A stretch of 58,323 nt of DNA from Aliagarivorans taiwanensis DSM 22990 (GTDB lineage Bacteria > Pseudomonadota > Gammaproteobacteria > Enterobacterales > Celerinatantimonadaceae), in NCBI RefSeq assembly GCF_000429505.1, contig NZ_AUBZ01000032.1, positions 1 through 58,323 of the forward strand, written 5' to 3'. Both the position numbers and the translations under genes were made by a program. This document shows, piece after piece, positions 25,905 to 35,079 of the stretch (the first letter of the stretch is position 1; the number at the start of each line of letters is the position of its first letter). The notes beneath the pieces were generated by a model, which saw only the letters and a program-made list of their open reading frames with translations, was not told where the DNA came from and ran no database searches.

Positions 25905-27215
25905 TTAGTAGTTTTGGCCAGAACACTGAGAGGTAGTGATGTTGAAGTTGCCGCAGGAGATAGGCGCGGTCCAGTCAGCCACCAGGTTGGCACTCTCTGG
26001 CAGGTGATCGGTCCATGCATCACCGATTACGCCACCAGCAGTTTGCCATACCACGTCGAACTGACCGTCTGCTTGGATCTCACCGATCAGTACTGGCTTG
26101 GTCAGGTGGTGGTTGGTGTTCATTACCGCATAGCCACCGGTCAGGTTAGGTACGGTAATGCCGTACATGGCGTCACGTACGCTGTCCACTTCCACAGAGC
26201 CGGCTTTCTCAACCGCTTCTGCCCACATCTTGAAGCCGATGTAGGTCGCTTCCATTGGGTCATTGGTTACGCGCTCTTCTGAGCCGATAAAGCTCTGCCA
26301 CGCACCGATGAACTCTTCATTCAGCTCGCTATCGGCGCTTTGGAAGTAGTTCCAAGCCGCCAAGTGACCGACCAACGGCGCAGTATCAAAGCCAGATAGC
26401 TCTTCTTCACCCACCGAAAAGGCCACAACAGGAATGTCTTCCGCGGCGATGCCTTGGTTAGCCAGCTCTTTGTAGAACGGCACGTTAGCATCACCGTTAA
26501 TGGTGGACACTACTGCAGTCTTCTTGCCCGCTTCACCGAATTTCTTGATGTCAGATACGATGGTCTGCCAATCAGAGTGGCCGAATGGGGTGTAAGAGAT
26601 CATGATGTCTTCGTCAGCCACACCGGCAGTTTTCAGGTAGGCTTCCAGGATTTTGTTGGTGGTACGTGGGTAAACGTAGTCGGTTCCCGCCAATACCCAG
26701 CGCTCAACACCTTCTTCGCCCATCAGGTAATCCACCGCTGGGATAGCCTGCTGGTTTGGCGCAGCTCCGGTGTAGAATACGTTTTTAGAGCTCTCTTCGC
26801 CTTCGTACTGTACCGGGTAGAACAGCAGGCCGTTTAGCTCTTCAACCACTGGCAGTACCGACTTACGCGATACCGACGTCCAGCAACCAAAGATCACATC
26901 TACCTGCTCTTTTTCTAGCAGTTCACGGGCTTTCTCGGCGAACAGCGGCCAGTCAGAGGCAGGGTCAACCACAACCGGCTCGAGCTTCTTACCTAGCAAG
27001 CCACCGGCCTTATTCTGCTCTTCCACCATCATCAGTACGGTATCTTTCAAGGTGGTTTCACTGATAGCCATGGTGCCTGACAGCGAGTGCAATACCCCAA
27101 CCTTGATGGTTTCTGCTGCTTGAGCCAGCGACATACCGGAGGTAAGCGCCAAAGCCATAGCTGAAGCGGCCAGCTGTTTGCTCCAGCGAGAAGAGTGTTG
27201 TTTCTGTTGTGTCAT
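25905..27215 (-). CDS. urtA: Urea ABC transporter substrate-binding protein UrtA
   Basis: 436 residues with a Sec signal (SKQLAASAMALALTSGMSLAQAA) and a type I periplasmic-binding fold (ETIKVGVLHSLSGTMAISETTLKDT; FGCWTSVSRKSVLPVVEE; NGLLFYPVQYEGEE). The FYPVQYEGEES and TDYVYPRTTNKI strings are characteristic of UrtA/FmdD urea and short-chain amide receptors. First gene of the leftward urtABCDE operon. It is preceded by a sigma-54 promoter about 75 bases upstream of its ATG and by NtrC-type sites, so it should be induced when nitrogen is short. A C-terminal Cys pair (SCGNFNITTSQC) probably forms a disulfide. Confidence 0.95.
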   Translation of the reverse strand: MTQQKQHSSRWSKQLAASAMALALTSGMSLAQAAETIKVGVLHSLSGTMAISETTLKDTVLMMVEEQNKAGGLLGKKLEPVVVDPASDWPLFAEKARELLEKEQVDVIFGCWTSVSRKSVLPVVEELNGLLFYPVQYEGEESSKNVFYTGAAPNQQAIPAVDYLMGEEGVERWVLAGTDYVYPRTTNKILEAYLKTAGVADEDIMISYTPFGHSDWQTIVSDIKKFGEAGKKTAVVSTINGDANVPFYKELANQGIAAEDIPVVAFSVGEEELSGFDTAPLVGHLAAWNYFQSADSELNEEFIGAWQSFIGSEERVTNDPMEATYIGFKMWAEAVEKAGSVEVDSVRDAMYGITVPNLTGGYAVMNTNHHLTKPVLIGEIQADGQFDVVWQTAGGVIGDAWTDHLPESANLVADWTAPISCGNFNITTSQCSGQNY

Positions 27216-27289
27216 GGTTAAAGTCCTTTTCTATGTGTGTTTGCCGCTATCGAACGCTAGCTCTTCGACAGCGAGGCTAATCAGGCTGG

Positions 27290-27305
27290 AGCAGACTCTG
27301 TGCCA
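27290..27305 (-). promoter_or_regulatory. Sigma-54 (RpoN) promoter of urtABCDE
   Basis: On the minus strand TGGCACAGAGTCTGCT has the invariant GG at 27304-27303 and GC at 27292-27291, exactly ten bases apart, and matches the TGGCAC-N5-TTGC consensus except for one position. It is about 75 bases upstream of the urtA ATG, with NtrC-type sites roughly 110-170 bases behind it. Confidence 0.8.
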
Positions 27306-27401
27306 GATCCCCTCAGCCCAGAGCTGACGCGACTTTAGTCGCATATGGGACATATTTATTCAGTGGAAGCTGCACAATAAAGGCGCGAAGAATCAGCAGC
27401 T

Positions 27402-27477
27402 TGCACCAAAATGAGCAAAAACTCACAAAGCACCAAAATGAGGCAAAGAAGCAGGAAATGCCGCACCATATGAGTGC
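27402..27477. promoter_or_regulatory. Three NtrC-type enhancer sites between urtA and ureD
   Basis: GCACCATATGAGTGC (27463-27477) is a full GCAC-N7-GTGC palindrome like the glnA NtrC sites. GCACCAAAATGAGCA (27403-27417) and GCACCAAAATGAGGC (27430-27444) share the left half and the spacer. Spacings are about 27 and 33 bases, i.e. roughly whole helical turns. They lie between two outward sigma-54 promoters, at distances normal for enhancer activation of both. Confidence 0.78.
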
Positions 27478-27541
27478 AACACTGATCAGATAAGCTATTG
27501 ATAAACTTGCTAAAGGCAGAGGGCGCGCCCTTCTTCAAAGC

Positions 27542-27557
27542 TGGCTTAGTCTTTGCT
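27542..27557 (+). promoter_or_regulatory. Sigma-54 (RpoN) promoter of the urease operon
   Basis: TGGCTTAGTCTTTGCT has GG at 27543-27544 and GC at 27555-27556, ten bases apart, with a TTTGCT -12 region. It stands about 80 bases before the ureD ATG. The -24 half is TGGCTT rather than TGGCAC, so it is slightly weaker by consensus than the urtA one. Confidence 0.72.
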
Positions 27558-27635
27558 CTTGTTTATAGCTCTACCCCTTGGTGGTAGTCCGATTTCGAAT
27601 AAAAATTCTAAAAAAAGCAGGAAATACCTCGTCCA

Positions 27636-28508
27636 ATGGATGTTATTGAGCAAATGGAAGCGCAGACCGAGACCAGCTTGCGCAGCTGGCCTGCCCGTTT
27701 AGATCTCGGTTTTGCACAACTTGTGGGCAAAACCCGGCTATTGCATAACCATAGCCAGGGGCCACTGCGCGTTCAGCGTCCGTTTTTCCCCGCTGACGAC
27801 AGCGCCTGTCACTGTTATCTGTTGCATCCGCCCGGAGGCTTAGTGGCCGGCGACCATCTACGTATCGGCGTAGACTGCGCTGAGGCGAGCCAAGTGCTGC
27901 TGACCACGCCTTCATCCGGCAAGGTCTATCGCTCCAACAAACTGCGCCAAGCACAGATCCAACAGCAGCAGTTTAGCCTGGCCGAAGGCAGCCAACTGGA
28001 GTGGCTACCGCCAGAGACCATTGTGTTCGACGGCGCGCAGGGCGAGCTGCATTCTCGTTTCGACTTGGCCGAAGACGCTCGCTTAGTCGCCTGGGAGATC
28101 ACCTGCCTGGGCCGCCAAGCGGGCAATCACCCGCTGACTGAAGGCAGCCTGAAGCAAAGTATTGAAGTGTGGCGCGGCGAGCGCCCACTGCTGTTGGAGC
28201 ATACCCGCATAGATGCCGCCAGCAGCCTGAATAACCCCGCCGCACTCGCGGGAAAAACCGTCTACGCCTGTATGTTGGCCACGGTGGATCACCTAAGTGA
28301 CACCGAGCAGCAACAAATCCAACAACAGCTGCGTGACATGATTGACGATAAGGCCTTGGCCATGACCCTGATCCGCGGACTACTGGTGCTGCGCTATCTG
28401 GGGGATCGCGCCGATCGGGCCATGGATCACTTTAAAGCCAGCTGGCAAGTACTGCGCCCTTCTGTAATGGGACGCCCCGCCAGCCCGCCACGAATATGGA
28501 ATACCTGA
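27636..28508 (+). CDS. ureD: Urease accessory protein UreD
   Basis: 290 residues, normal for UreD/UreH. Typical motifs are [30 protein letters not shown] near the N-terminus and [39 protein letters not shown]. UreD is the scaffold that, with UreF and UreG, loads nickel into the UreABC apoenzyme. First gene of ureDABCEFG, the order usual in gammaproteobacteria. Ribosome site before the ATG at 27636 is weak (AGGA about 13 bases upstream); an internal ATG at 27654 has no better one. Confidence 0.94.
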   Translation: MDVIEQMEAQTETSLRSWPARLDLGFAQLVGKTRLLHNHSQGPLRVQRPFFPADDSACHCYLLHPPGGLVAGDHLRIGVDCAEASQVLLTTPSSGKVYRSNKLRQAQIQQQQFSLAEGSQLEWLPPETIVFDGAQGELHSRFDLAEDARLVAWEITCLGRQAGNHPLTEGSLKQSIEVWRGERPLLLEHTRIDAASSLNNPAALAGKTVYACMLATVDHLSDTEQQQIQQQLRDMIDDKALAMTLIRGLLVLRYLGDRADRAMDHFKASWQVLRPSVMGRPASPPRIWNT

Positions 28509-28518
28509 GGATAGAGCT

Positions 28519-28821
28519 ATGGAATTAAGCCCAAGAGAGAAAGATAAGCTGCTGTTATTCAGTGCCTTCTTGCTGGCCGAACGGCGCAAAGAGAAGGGAT
28601 TGAAACTGAACTACCCGGAAGCTGTCGCCTATATCTCCGCTCAGATCGTTGAGGGTGCCCGCGAAGGCCGCAGCGTTGCCGAGCTAATGAGTTGGGGACG
28701 CACCCTGCTCAGCCGTGAGGAGGTGATGGACGGCATCCCCGAGATGATCCATGAGGTTCAGGTTGAGGCCACCTTCCCCGATGGCACCAAGCTGGTCACC
28801 GTTCACAATCCCATCCCCTAA
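28519..28821 (+). CDS. ureA: Urease gamma subunit UreA
   Basis: 100 residues, the standard gamma-subunit length. [57 protein letters not shown] and the [32 protein letters not shown] end follow Klebsiella UreA closely. It packs against UreB and UreC in the (ABC)3 urease trimer. It starts 10 bases after ureD and is followed 10 bases later by ureB. Confidence 0.96.
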   Translation: MELSPREKDKLLLFSAFLLAERRKEKGLKLNYPEAVAYISAQIVEGAREGRSVAELMSWGRTLLSREEVMDGIPEMIHEVQVEATFPDGTKLVTVHNPIP

Positions 28822-28831
28822 GGAGCAGAGC

Positions 28832-29182
28832 ATGATCCCTGGAGAACTGATTATTGAAGCCGGTGAGATCGAACTGAATGTCGGCTTGGCGACCATCGAG
28901 GTCGAAGTATCCAACAGTGGCGACCGCCCGATCCAAGTGGGCTCGCACTACCATTTTGCCGAAACCAATCCCGCGCTGCTGTTTGACCGCGCCGCGGCGC
29001 GTGGTTTTCGTCTGAACATCCCTGCCGGCACTGCCGTGCGCTTCGAACCCGGCCAACACCGCTCCGTTGAGCTGGTAGCACTTGCTGGCGAGCGCGAAGT
29101 CTTTGGCTTCCGCGGTGAGGTAATGGGCGATCTGGACAAAAGCGAGCAGATCGATGACGACGAACAAGGAGAGCAATCATGA
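28832..29182 (+). CDS. ureB: Urease beta subunit UreB
   Basis: 116 residues with the canonical [16 protein letters not shown] start and [40 protein letters not shown] core of the beta subunit. A longer frame begins inside ureA, but the ATG at 28832 has AAGGAG before it and matches family N-termini. A short acidic C-terminal tail ([13 protein letters not shown]) extends past the usual end. Its stop overlaps the ureC ATG by four bases. Confidence 0.95.
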   Translation: MIPGELIIEAGEIELNVGLATIEVEVSNSGDRPIQVGSHYHFAETNPALLFDRAAARGFRLNIPAGTAVRFEPGQHRSVELVALAGEREVFGFRGEVMGDLDKSEQIDDDEQGEQS

Positions 29183-30885
29183 GCAGCATGGATAAGCGCG
29201 CTTATGCCGAGATGTTCGGGCCCACCGTGGGCGACCGCGTTCGCCTCGGCGACACCGAACTGATCATCGAAGTAGAGAAAGACTTTGCCCAATACGGCAG
29301 CGAAGTAAAATTTGGCGGCGGTAAGGTAATCCGCGATGGCATGGGCCAAAGCCAAGCCGGTGCCAACAAGGTGCCGGATACCCTGATTACCAACGCCTTG
29401 ATTTTGGACCACTGGGGCATCGTCAAAGCCGACGTGGCCATCAAAGACGGCCGTATTATGGCCATCGGTAAGGCCGGTAACCCGGACATTCAAGATAATA
29501 TCGACATCAACATCGGTGCCGGTACCGAAGTGATTGCCGGTGAAGGCCAAATCCTCACCGCTGGCGGCGTTGACTCGCACATCCACTTTATCTGCCCACA
29601 GCAGATTGAAGAGGCGCTGATGTCAGGCACCACCACCATGATCGGTGGCGGTACTGGCCCTGCTACGGGCACCAACGCCACCACCTGTACTCCGGGTGCC
29701 TTCCACTTAGGCAAGATGCTGCAAGCCGCCGAAGAGTTTCCGATGAACATCGGCTTCCTCGGTAAGGGTAACGCCAGCCTGCCGCGCCCTCTGGAAGAGC
29801 AGCTGCAAGCCGGCGCCATGGGCCTTAAGCTACATGAAGACTGGGGCACCACCCCGGCCTCCATCGACAACTGTCTGGAAGTGGCCGAGCGCTACGACGT
29901 GCAGGTGGCCATCCACACCGATACCTTGAACGAGTCCGGCTTTGTGGAAGACACCTTGGCCGCCTTTAAAGACCGGGTGATCCACACCTATCACACCGAA
30001 GGCGCCGGCGGCGGCCATGCCCCCGACATTATCACCGCCTGTGAGCTGCCCAACGTGCTGCCATCGTCCACCAACCCAACCCGCCCTTACACGGTCAACA
30101 CCGTGGATGAGCATCTGGACATGTTGATGGTCTGTCACCACCTCGATCCGGCCATTCCAGAAGATGTGGCCTTTGCCGACTCAAGGATCCGCAAAGAGAC
30201 CATCGCCTCGGAAGACATCCTGCATGATCTGGGCGCGTTCTCGATGATCGCCTCAGACTCACAGGCCATGGGCCGGGTGGGCGAGGTGATCTGCCGTACC
30301 TGGCAAACCGCCCACAAGATGAAGGTGCAGCGCGGCCTGCTGCCAGAAGACCAAGACCTGGGTTGCGATAACTTCCGCGCCAAGCGCTATGTGGCCAAAT
30401 ACACCATTAACCCTGCGATTACCCACGGGATCAGTGAAGAAGTGGGCTCGGTGGAAGTGGGCAAACTGGCCGACTTGGTGCTGTGGAAGCCGGCCTTCTT
30501 TGGCGTGAAGCCGTCGATGATTATCAAAGGTGGCGCAATTGCCGCAGCGCCAATGGGCGACCCGAACGCCTCGATCCCCACTCCTCAGCCGGTGCACTAC
30601 CGTCCGATGTTCGGCAGCTACGGTAAGGCCATGAAGCAGACCCGCATCAGCTTTGTTAGCCAAGCCGCACTGGAAGCCAATATCGACCGGGTGTTGGGGC
30701 TGGAGAGCCAGGTTATCGCCTGTAAGAACACCCGCACTATCAGCAAGGCCGACATGATCCACAACAGCTACCAGCCCAAGATGGAGGTCAACTCCCAGAC
30801 CTACGAGGTGCGGGCCGATGGCGTGTTGCTGGAGTGCGAGCCTGCCACTGAGCTGCCGCTAGCTCAGCGTTACTTTTTGTTTTAG
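29179..30885 (+). CDS. ureC: Urease alpha (catalytic) subunit UreC
   Basis: 568 residues, cytoplasmic. All nickel-site residues occupy the same numbers as in Klebsiella urease: His134 and His136 (SHIHF), Lys217 that becomes carbamylated (GLKLHEDWG), His246, His272 and Asp360. The mobile flap with Cys319-His320 ([22 protein letters not shown]) is intact. It hydrolyses urea to ammonia and carbamate. Nothing suggests inactivity. ATGA overlap with ureB couples translation. With UrtABCDE next door it turns imported urea into ammonium for glutamine synthetase. Confidence 0.97.
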   Translation: MSSMDKRAYAEMFGPTVGDRVRLGDTELIIEVEKDFAQYGSEVKFGGGKVIRDGMGQSQAGANKVPDTLITNALILDHWGIVKADVAIKDGRIMAIGKAGNPDIQDNIDINIGAGTEVIAGEGQILTAGGVDSHIHFICPQQIEEALMSGTTTMIGGGTGPATGTNATTCTPGAFHLGKMLQAAEEFPMNIGFLGKGNASLPRPLEEQLQAGAMGLKLHEDWGTTPASIDNCLEVAERYDVQVAIHTDTLNESGFVEDTLAAFKDRVIHTYHTEGAGGGHAPDIITACELPNVLPSSTNPTRPYTVNTVDEHLDMLMVCHHLDPAIPEDVAFADSRIRKETIASEDILHDLGAFSMIASDSQAMGRVGEVICRTWQTAHKMKVQRGLLPEDQDLGCDNFRAKRYVAKYTINPAITHGISEEVGSVEVGKLADLVLWKPAFFGVKPSMIIKGGAIAAAPMGDPNASIPTPQPVHYRPMFGSYGKAMKQTRISFVSQAALEANIDRVLGLESQVIACKNTRTISKADMIHNSYQPKMEVNSQTYEVRADGVLLECEPATELPLAQRYFLF

Positions 30886-30893
30886 GAGTCCCC

Positions 30894-31343
30894 ATGTTAA
30901 AGGTCTATCAATGCCTCAAACACTGTCATGAAAAAGCTCGCCACCAGCTGGAGTTGAGCTTTGACCTGCGCAAGAAGGCCCGCTTCAAAGCGCTGACCAC
31001 CGACGAAGTTGAGGTTGGCCTGTTCCTGCCACGAGGCCAAGTGCTGCAAGACGGCCAGGTGCTGCAAGCCGAAAGCGGCGAGCTGATCGAAGTGAAAAGC
31101 GCCGCCGAAGAAGTGGTTACCGCCTATGCTGACGATCCGCTGATCTTCGCCCGGGTGTGCTACCACCTCGGTAACCGCCACACTCCGCTACAGATCGGTG
31201 ACAACTGGCTGCGTTTCCAGCCCGATCATGTGCTGCAGGATTTAGTGGAGATCTACGGCCTGCGCTGCGAGCAACATCAAGCGCCATTTGAACCCGAGAG
31301 CGGTGCCTACCACAGCCATTTGCCAACGGGACACAGCCATTAA
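30894..31343 (+). CDS. ureE: Urease nickel metallochaperone UreE
   Basis: 149 residues with an N-terminal peptide-binding-like domain (LELSFDLRKKARFKALTTDEVEVGLFLPRGQVLQDG) and a metal-binding C-terminal domain (ARVCYHLGNRHTPLQIGDNWLRFQPDHVLQDLVEIYGL), where the interface His binds nickel. The C-terminal tail YHSHLPTGHSH has four His, a mild version of the long His-rich tail of Klebsiella UreE. TAGGAG lies 5 bases before the ATG, and its TAA overlaps the ureF ATG. Confidence 0.94.
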   Translation: MLKVYQCLKHCHEKARHQLELSFDLRKKARFKALTTDEVEVGLFLPRGQVLQDGQVLQAESGELIEVKSAAEEVVTAYADDPLIFARVCYHLGNRHTPLQIGDNWLRFQPDHVLQDLVEIYGLRCEQHQAPFEPESGAYHSHLPTGHSH

Positions 31344-32029
31344 TGGATAGCGCTCAGTTTAACCCCGGTTTGGCGCAGCTACAGCTGCTGCGCCTCTCCT
31401 GCCCCTCGCTACCGGTGGGCGGCTTTGCCTACTCGCAAGGGCTGGAGTTTGCCATCGAAGAGGGCTGGGTCAGCAACCCTGAGCAGCTACGCGGCTGGCT
31501 GCAAGGGGTATTGACTGAAGGGCTAGCGCAGCTGGACCTGCCGATTTTGGCAAGGCTTTATCACGCTTGGCAGCAAGGCGATTACCACGAGTTCGAACGC
31601 TGGAATCTACGCCTGATAGCCAGCCGTGAAACCGCCGAGCTGGAGCTAGAAGACTTGCAGATGGGACGCGCCCTGCGCGAGCTACTGCGCAGCGTGGCGC
31701 CGACTACCTTCGACAAGCTCCCCAGCGAGGACTACAGCTGGACGGCGGTATTCGCCGCCGCCGGTTGCCACTGGCAGATCCCTCTGGATGCCCTGACTGA
31801 TGGCTACCTGTGGAGCTGGCTGGAGAACCAGTTAACCGTGGCAGGCAAAACCCTCCCCTTGGGGCAAACCGCCTGCCAACTGCTGTTGAACGATCTGCTG
31901 CCGCTGTTGCCGCAGGCACGTCAACAAGGATTGAGTCTCAATGACTCACAGATTGCCGGCTCGCTGCCCGCCTTAAGTATGGCCAGCAGCCTGCACGAAA
32001 CCCAATACTGTCGTTTGTTCCGTTCGTGA
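31343..32029 (+). CDS. ureF: Urease accessory protein UreF
   Basis: 228 residues, all-helical UreF family: LQLLRLSCPSLPVGGFAYSQGLEFAIEEGWVSNPEQL at the N-terminus is the family hallmark, with ETAELELEDLQMGRALRELL in the middle. It bridges UreD and the GTPase UreG during nickel insertion. ATG shares a base with the ureE stop (TAATG). It is followed by about 30 bases and ureG. Confidence 0.94.
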   Translation: MDSAQFNPGLAQLQLLRLSCPSLPVGGFAYSQGLEFAIEEGWVSNPEQLRGWLQGVLTEGLAQLDLPILARLYHAWQQGDYHEFERWNLRLIASRETAELELEDLQMGRALRELLRSVAPTTFDKLPSEDYSWTAVFAAAGCHWQIPLDALTDGYLWSWLENQLTVAGKTLPLGQTACQLLLNDLLPLLPQARQQGLSLNDSQIAGSLPALSMASSLHETQYCRLFRS

Positions 32030-32060
32030 ACAAAGGGCATAGAAGAGCCAAGGAAATATT

Positions 32061-32693
32061 ATGAGCAACAAACAAACCCTACGCGTCGGTGTCGGCGGCC
32101 CGGTCGGCTCGGGCAAGACCGCACTTCTCACCAACCTGTGTCGCGAGCTGCGCCACCGCTTTAACTTGGCTGTGGTCACCAACGACATCTACACCAAGGA
32201 AGATGCCCAGTTCCTGCTGCGTAACGAAGCATTGGAAGAAGACCGCATCCTTGGCGTGGAGACCGGCGGCTGCCCGCACACCGCCATCCGTGAAGATGCC
32301 TCAATGAACTTGGCGGCGATTGCCGAGCTGCAAAAGCGCCACCCGGGTTTGGACTTGGTGCTGGTAGAGAGCGGCGGCGATAACCTTAGCGCCACCTTTA
32401 GCCCGGAACTGAGCGATCTGACCCTCTACGTTATCGACGTTAGTGCTGGCGACAAGATCCCCCGCAAAGGCGGCCCCGGTATCACCAAATCTGACCTGCT
32501 GATTATCAACAAAACCGACTTGGCCCCCATCGTGGGTGCGTCACTCGAGGTGATGGACCGCGATGCCAAGAAGATGCGCGGCGATCGCCCGTTTGTCTTC
32601 AGCAACCTGAAAAGCGGCCAAGGCCTGCAAGAGATCATCAATTTCATTATCGAGCAAGGCATGCTGGAAGAGTCAGCTGCGCTCAGCAAATAA
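32061..32693 (+). CDS. ureG: Urease accessory GTPase UreG
   Basis: 210 residues of the SIMIBI GTPase class. P-loop [12 protein letters not shown] near residue 12, metal-binding Cys-Pro-His in [19 protein letters not shown], Walker-B-like [12 protein letters not shown] and guanine motif NKTDLAP are all present. GTP hydrolysis drives nickel transfer to the UreABC-UreDF complex. AAGGAAAT precedes the ATG. Confidence 0.96.
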   Translation: MSNKQTLRVGVGGPVGSGKTALLTNLCRELRHRFNLAVVTNDIYTKEDAQFLLRNEALEEDRILGVETGGCPHTAIREDASMNLAAIAELQKRHPGLDLVLVESGGDNLSATFSPELSDLTLYVIDVSAGDKIPRKGGPGITKSDLLIINKTDLAPIVGASLEVMDRDAKKMRGDRPFVFSNLKSGQGLQEIINFIIEQGMLEESAALSK

Positions 32694-32708
32694 GGTAAGG
32701 AGAACCCC

Positions 32709-33278
32709 ATGAAACATGCAATCGTTGCACTGCTACTGAGCCTGATGAGCGCACCGACCTGGGCGCACAACGGCGACCACCACGGCATTTGGTCTGGCCT
32801 GATGCACCCACTCACCGGTGTCGATCACCTGTTTGCCCTGAGCTTGATTGGCCTATTAGCGGCGCGTCAGCTGACCCTAAGCCGCACCCTGCTGCTTGGC
32901 TTGGGTAGCTTTCTTATCGCGGCGATGATCGGTCAGCTTGGCTGGTTGCCACCGATGTTTGAAGCCACGCTCGCCCTGTCGCTGATCATTCTGGCGGCGC
33001 TGGCGGCCCGTGTTCTTAAGCTAAACAGCTACGCCTTGTTGCCACTGCTGGCAGGTCTGGCGGCAATGCATGGCCTGGCCCATGGCGCAGAAGCCCCGGG
33101 CGGCGCAGCCACTACCCAGTTCTTTGTTGGCTTCCTGCTAAGCTCAACCGCCTTGCTAAGCCTTGGCCACCTTGCTGGTCGCGGTATCGAGCGCGGCATG
33201 CTGTCTAATCTGCTGCTGAAACTCAGCTCTGCCGCTTCTGCCGGCACCGGTCTGGCCCTTTTGCTTACTAACAGCTAG
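32709..33278 (+). CDS. HupE/UreJ-family nickel permease
   Basis: 189 residues with a Sec signal (KHAIVALLLSLMSAPTWA) and six hydrophobic segments. HNGDHHGIWSGLMHPLTGVDHLFAL at the mature N-terminus is the HupE/UreJ hallmark, with several His and Asp facing the periplasm, a nickel-binding pattern. The MHGLAHGAEAPGG segment is also characteristic. Located 15 bases after ureG with AAGGAG before its ATG, it most likely supplies nickel to this urease rather than to a hydrogenase. Confidence 0.88.
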   Translation: MKHAIVALLLSLMSAPTWAHNGDHHGIWSGLMHPLTGVDHLFALSLIGLLAARQLTLSRTLLLGLGSFLIAAMIGQLGWLPPMFEATLALSLIILAALAARVLKLNSYALLPLLAGLAAMHGLAHGAEAPGGAATTQFFVGFLLSSTALLSLGHLAGRGIERGMLSNLLLKLSSAASAGTGLALLLTNS

Positions 33279-33312
33279 GACATTGCACGCGTCATGGGGC
33301 ATAATGCGCCCC

Positions 33313-34728
33313 ATGAACGCATTGCTCCCTCACCACAACCCGCTTTGGTTCCGCTGCCAGCACGATGGCAACGCCCTCGCTTTGCTCAACGATCAACGCA
33401 GTTACAGCTTCCGCCAACTGGCCAACGAAGTTGCCCAGCTGTGCGCCAGCTTAGAGCGGCAAGGGGTAAGCTCGGGCGATCCGGTGGTGGTGATCAGCAA
33501 TAAGGCCACCGCACAGTTACTGCTGCAACTGTCCTGCCTGCAGCTTGGGGCGATCTTCTGCCCACTGAGCTTCCACCAGCCACAAAGCGCGTTAGAAGCG
33601 ATGGCGGCCAAGCTGGGCGCACGCTTTTACTGGAGCGATGACCACCAGCTACCGGGCCTGCAAGCGCTGACGCTCGGCGATGGGGTTGGGGAAGGCGAAG
33701 GGAGTTTTACCTTACCTGCCCATCTAAACAGCAAGCAAGCCAACAGCGTGGTGTTTACCTCCGGCTCAAGCGGCGCCCCGAAAGCCGTGGTACATAGCTG
33801 GAGCAATCACTTTTTTAGTGCGCTGGGCTCTAATAAGGGACTGAGCCTGAAACCGGGCGAGCGCTGGTTGTTGTCGCTGCCGCTGTTCCACATTGGCGGC
33901 CAAGCCATCCTGTGGCGCTGTCTGGTAGCGGGTGCGGCGGTGGTTACCAGCAGTCATAACCTCAACACCCAGCTGTTGGCAAAACAGGGCATCACCCATT
34001 TGTCGCTGGTGCCCACCCAGTTGTACCGTTTGCTACGCGATCCCGGTTTTAACCCCACCCAACTGCCACTGCGCAAGCTACTGATCGGCGGTGCCAGTTG
34101 CGAAGAATCCTTGCTAGAGCAGGCGATCAACCGTGGCTTCGAGGTGTATAGCTCCTACGGCAGTTCTGAGCTGTGTTCACAGATCGCCACCCGCAACCAC
34201 CGGATCCATGAGCACTATCAAGTGCTGCCGTTCCGCCAGGCCAAGCAGGTAAATGGCGAGCTCTATCTCAAAGGCGAGACCCTGTTTATGGGTTACTGGG
34301 GCGCACAGGGGATTAAGCGCCCAGAAGATGGCGAAGGCTGGTTTAACAGTGGTGATAGGGGCGAAGTGCAAGGCAGCGACCTGCAGATCTTTGGCCGCAG
34401 CAGCAATATGTTTATCAGCGGTGGTGAGAACATCCAGCCAGAAGAGATCGAACAGGTACTACTGCAGCACCCGTCCATCGAGCAAGCGGTGGTACTACCC
34501 CAGCCCAACCCAGAGTATGGCCATCGACCAGTAGCCTTCGTGCAGTTAGCCGCCGGGCTCAACTATAACGAGTTAGAGGCCCACCTGCGCCAACAACTAG
34601 CCGGACTCAAACTGCCGGTGCGCTACTATGAGCTGCCGCCTTTGCGCAGCCTTAAACCGCAGCGACAAAACCTACAAAAGCTGCTTAGTCGCGATCAAGC
34701 ACAGCCCGCCAGTATTGAAGGTCTTTAA
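33313..34728 (+). CDS. menE: O-succinylbenzoate-CoA ligase MenE
   Basis: About 471 residues, ANL adenylate-forming family. The phosphate-binding loop VVFTSGSSGAPKAVVHSWSNHFFSALGSN has the Ser-Ala-Leu-Gly-Ser-Asn continuation typical of MenE. YSSYGSSELCSQ and FNSGDRGEVQGSDLQIFGRSSNMFISGGENIQPEEIE are the A5-A8 core motifs. It activates o-succinylbenzoate for menaquinone synthesis. It follows the urease run, apart from any menFDHCB genes. A 7-bp inverted repeat ATGGGGC/GCCCCAT straddles the start region (33294-33314). In-frame ATGs at 33304 and 33313 are both possible. Its 3' end overlaps the convergent small gene by 44 bases. Confidence 0.88.
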   Translation: MNALLPHHNPLWFRCQHDGNALALLNDQRSYSFRQLANEVAQLCASLERQGVSSGDPVVVISNKATAQLLLQLSCLQLGAIFCPLSFHQPQSALEAMAAKLGARFYWSDDHQLPGLQALTLGDGVGEGEGSFTLPAHLNSKQANSVVFTSGSSGAPKAVVHSWSNHFFSALGSNKGLSLKPGERWLLSLPLFHIGGQAILWRCLVAGAAVVTSSHNLNTQLLAKQGITHLSLVPTQLYRLLRDPGFNPTQLPLRKLLIGGASCEESLLEQAINRGFEVYSSYGSSELCSQIATRNHRIHEHYQVLPFRQAKQVNGELYLKGETLFMGYWGAQGIKRPEDGEGWFNSGDRGEVQGSDLQIFGRSSNMFISGGENIQPEEIEQVLLQHPSIEQAVVLPQPNPEYGHRPVAFVQLAAGLNYNELEAHLRQQLAGLKLPVRYYELPPLRSLKPQRQNLQKLLSRDQAQPASIEGL

Positions 34729-34918
34729 TTCCGATTTCGCCCTGTAGGTAGGCGTGCTGAAGTGCACTAATGCAAACCTCATCCGGGCGGACAAGCCCAC
34801 AATCAAAGCTCGGGTTACAGGCACCCGCCGTGTAACGCTCTCGGGCGTCAAGAAAACGCTGCATAATGCCGGTTTGTAAGAAACGGCCCCATTCACCAGA
34901 AGCTACTGCAACAGCCAT
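34685..34918 (-). CDS. Small conserved-looking protein, unknown
   Basis: 77 residues, soluble, starting MAVAVASGEWGRFLQTG. GAGGAG lies 7 bases before the ATG at 34918, better placed than for the in-frame ATG at 34924. Composition is that of a real protein (Trp, Tyr and Phe well spread; two Cys in GACNPSFDCGL), unlike shadow frames. The last 44 bases overlap the end of menE on the other strand. No family is recognised and no partner gene adjoins it. Confidence 0.62.
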   Translation of the reverse strand: MAVAVASGEWGRFLQTGIMQRFLDARERYTAGACNPSFDCGLVRPDEVCISALQHAYLQGEIGIKDLQYWRAVLDRD

Positions 34919-35079
34919 AGACATACTCCTCAGTGTTTGCTCAAGTTGTACAGAAATCGTTACATTGTCACTAATTACTGCTCTATGAAATTCTCTGCAT
35001 AATTAGTACCAGTATTTTCACGGCTCCGCCCTCGCTCTAGAATGCGTTCTTTTTGCACAATTGATTAATCGGACCTTCC

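Noticed and set aside
28948-29586. 212-residue minus-strand frame across ureB and ureC
   Set aside because: Antisense to two conserved urease genes and of shadow composition.
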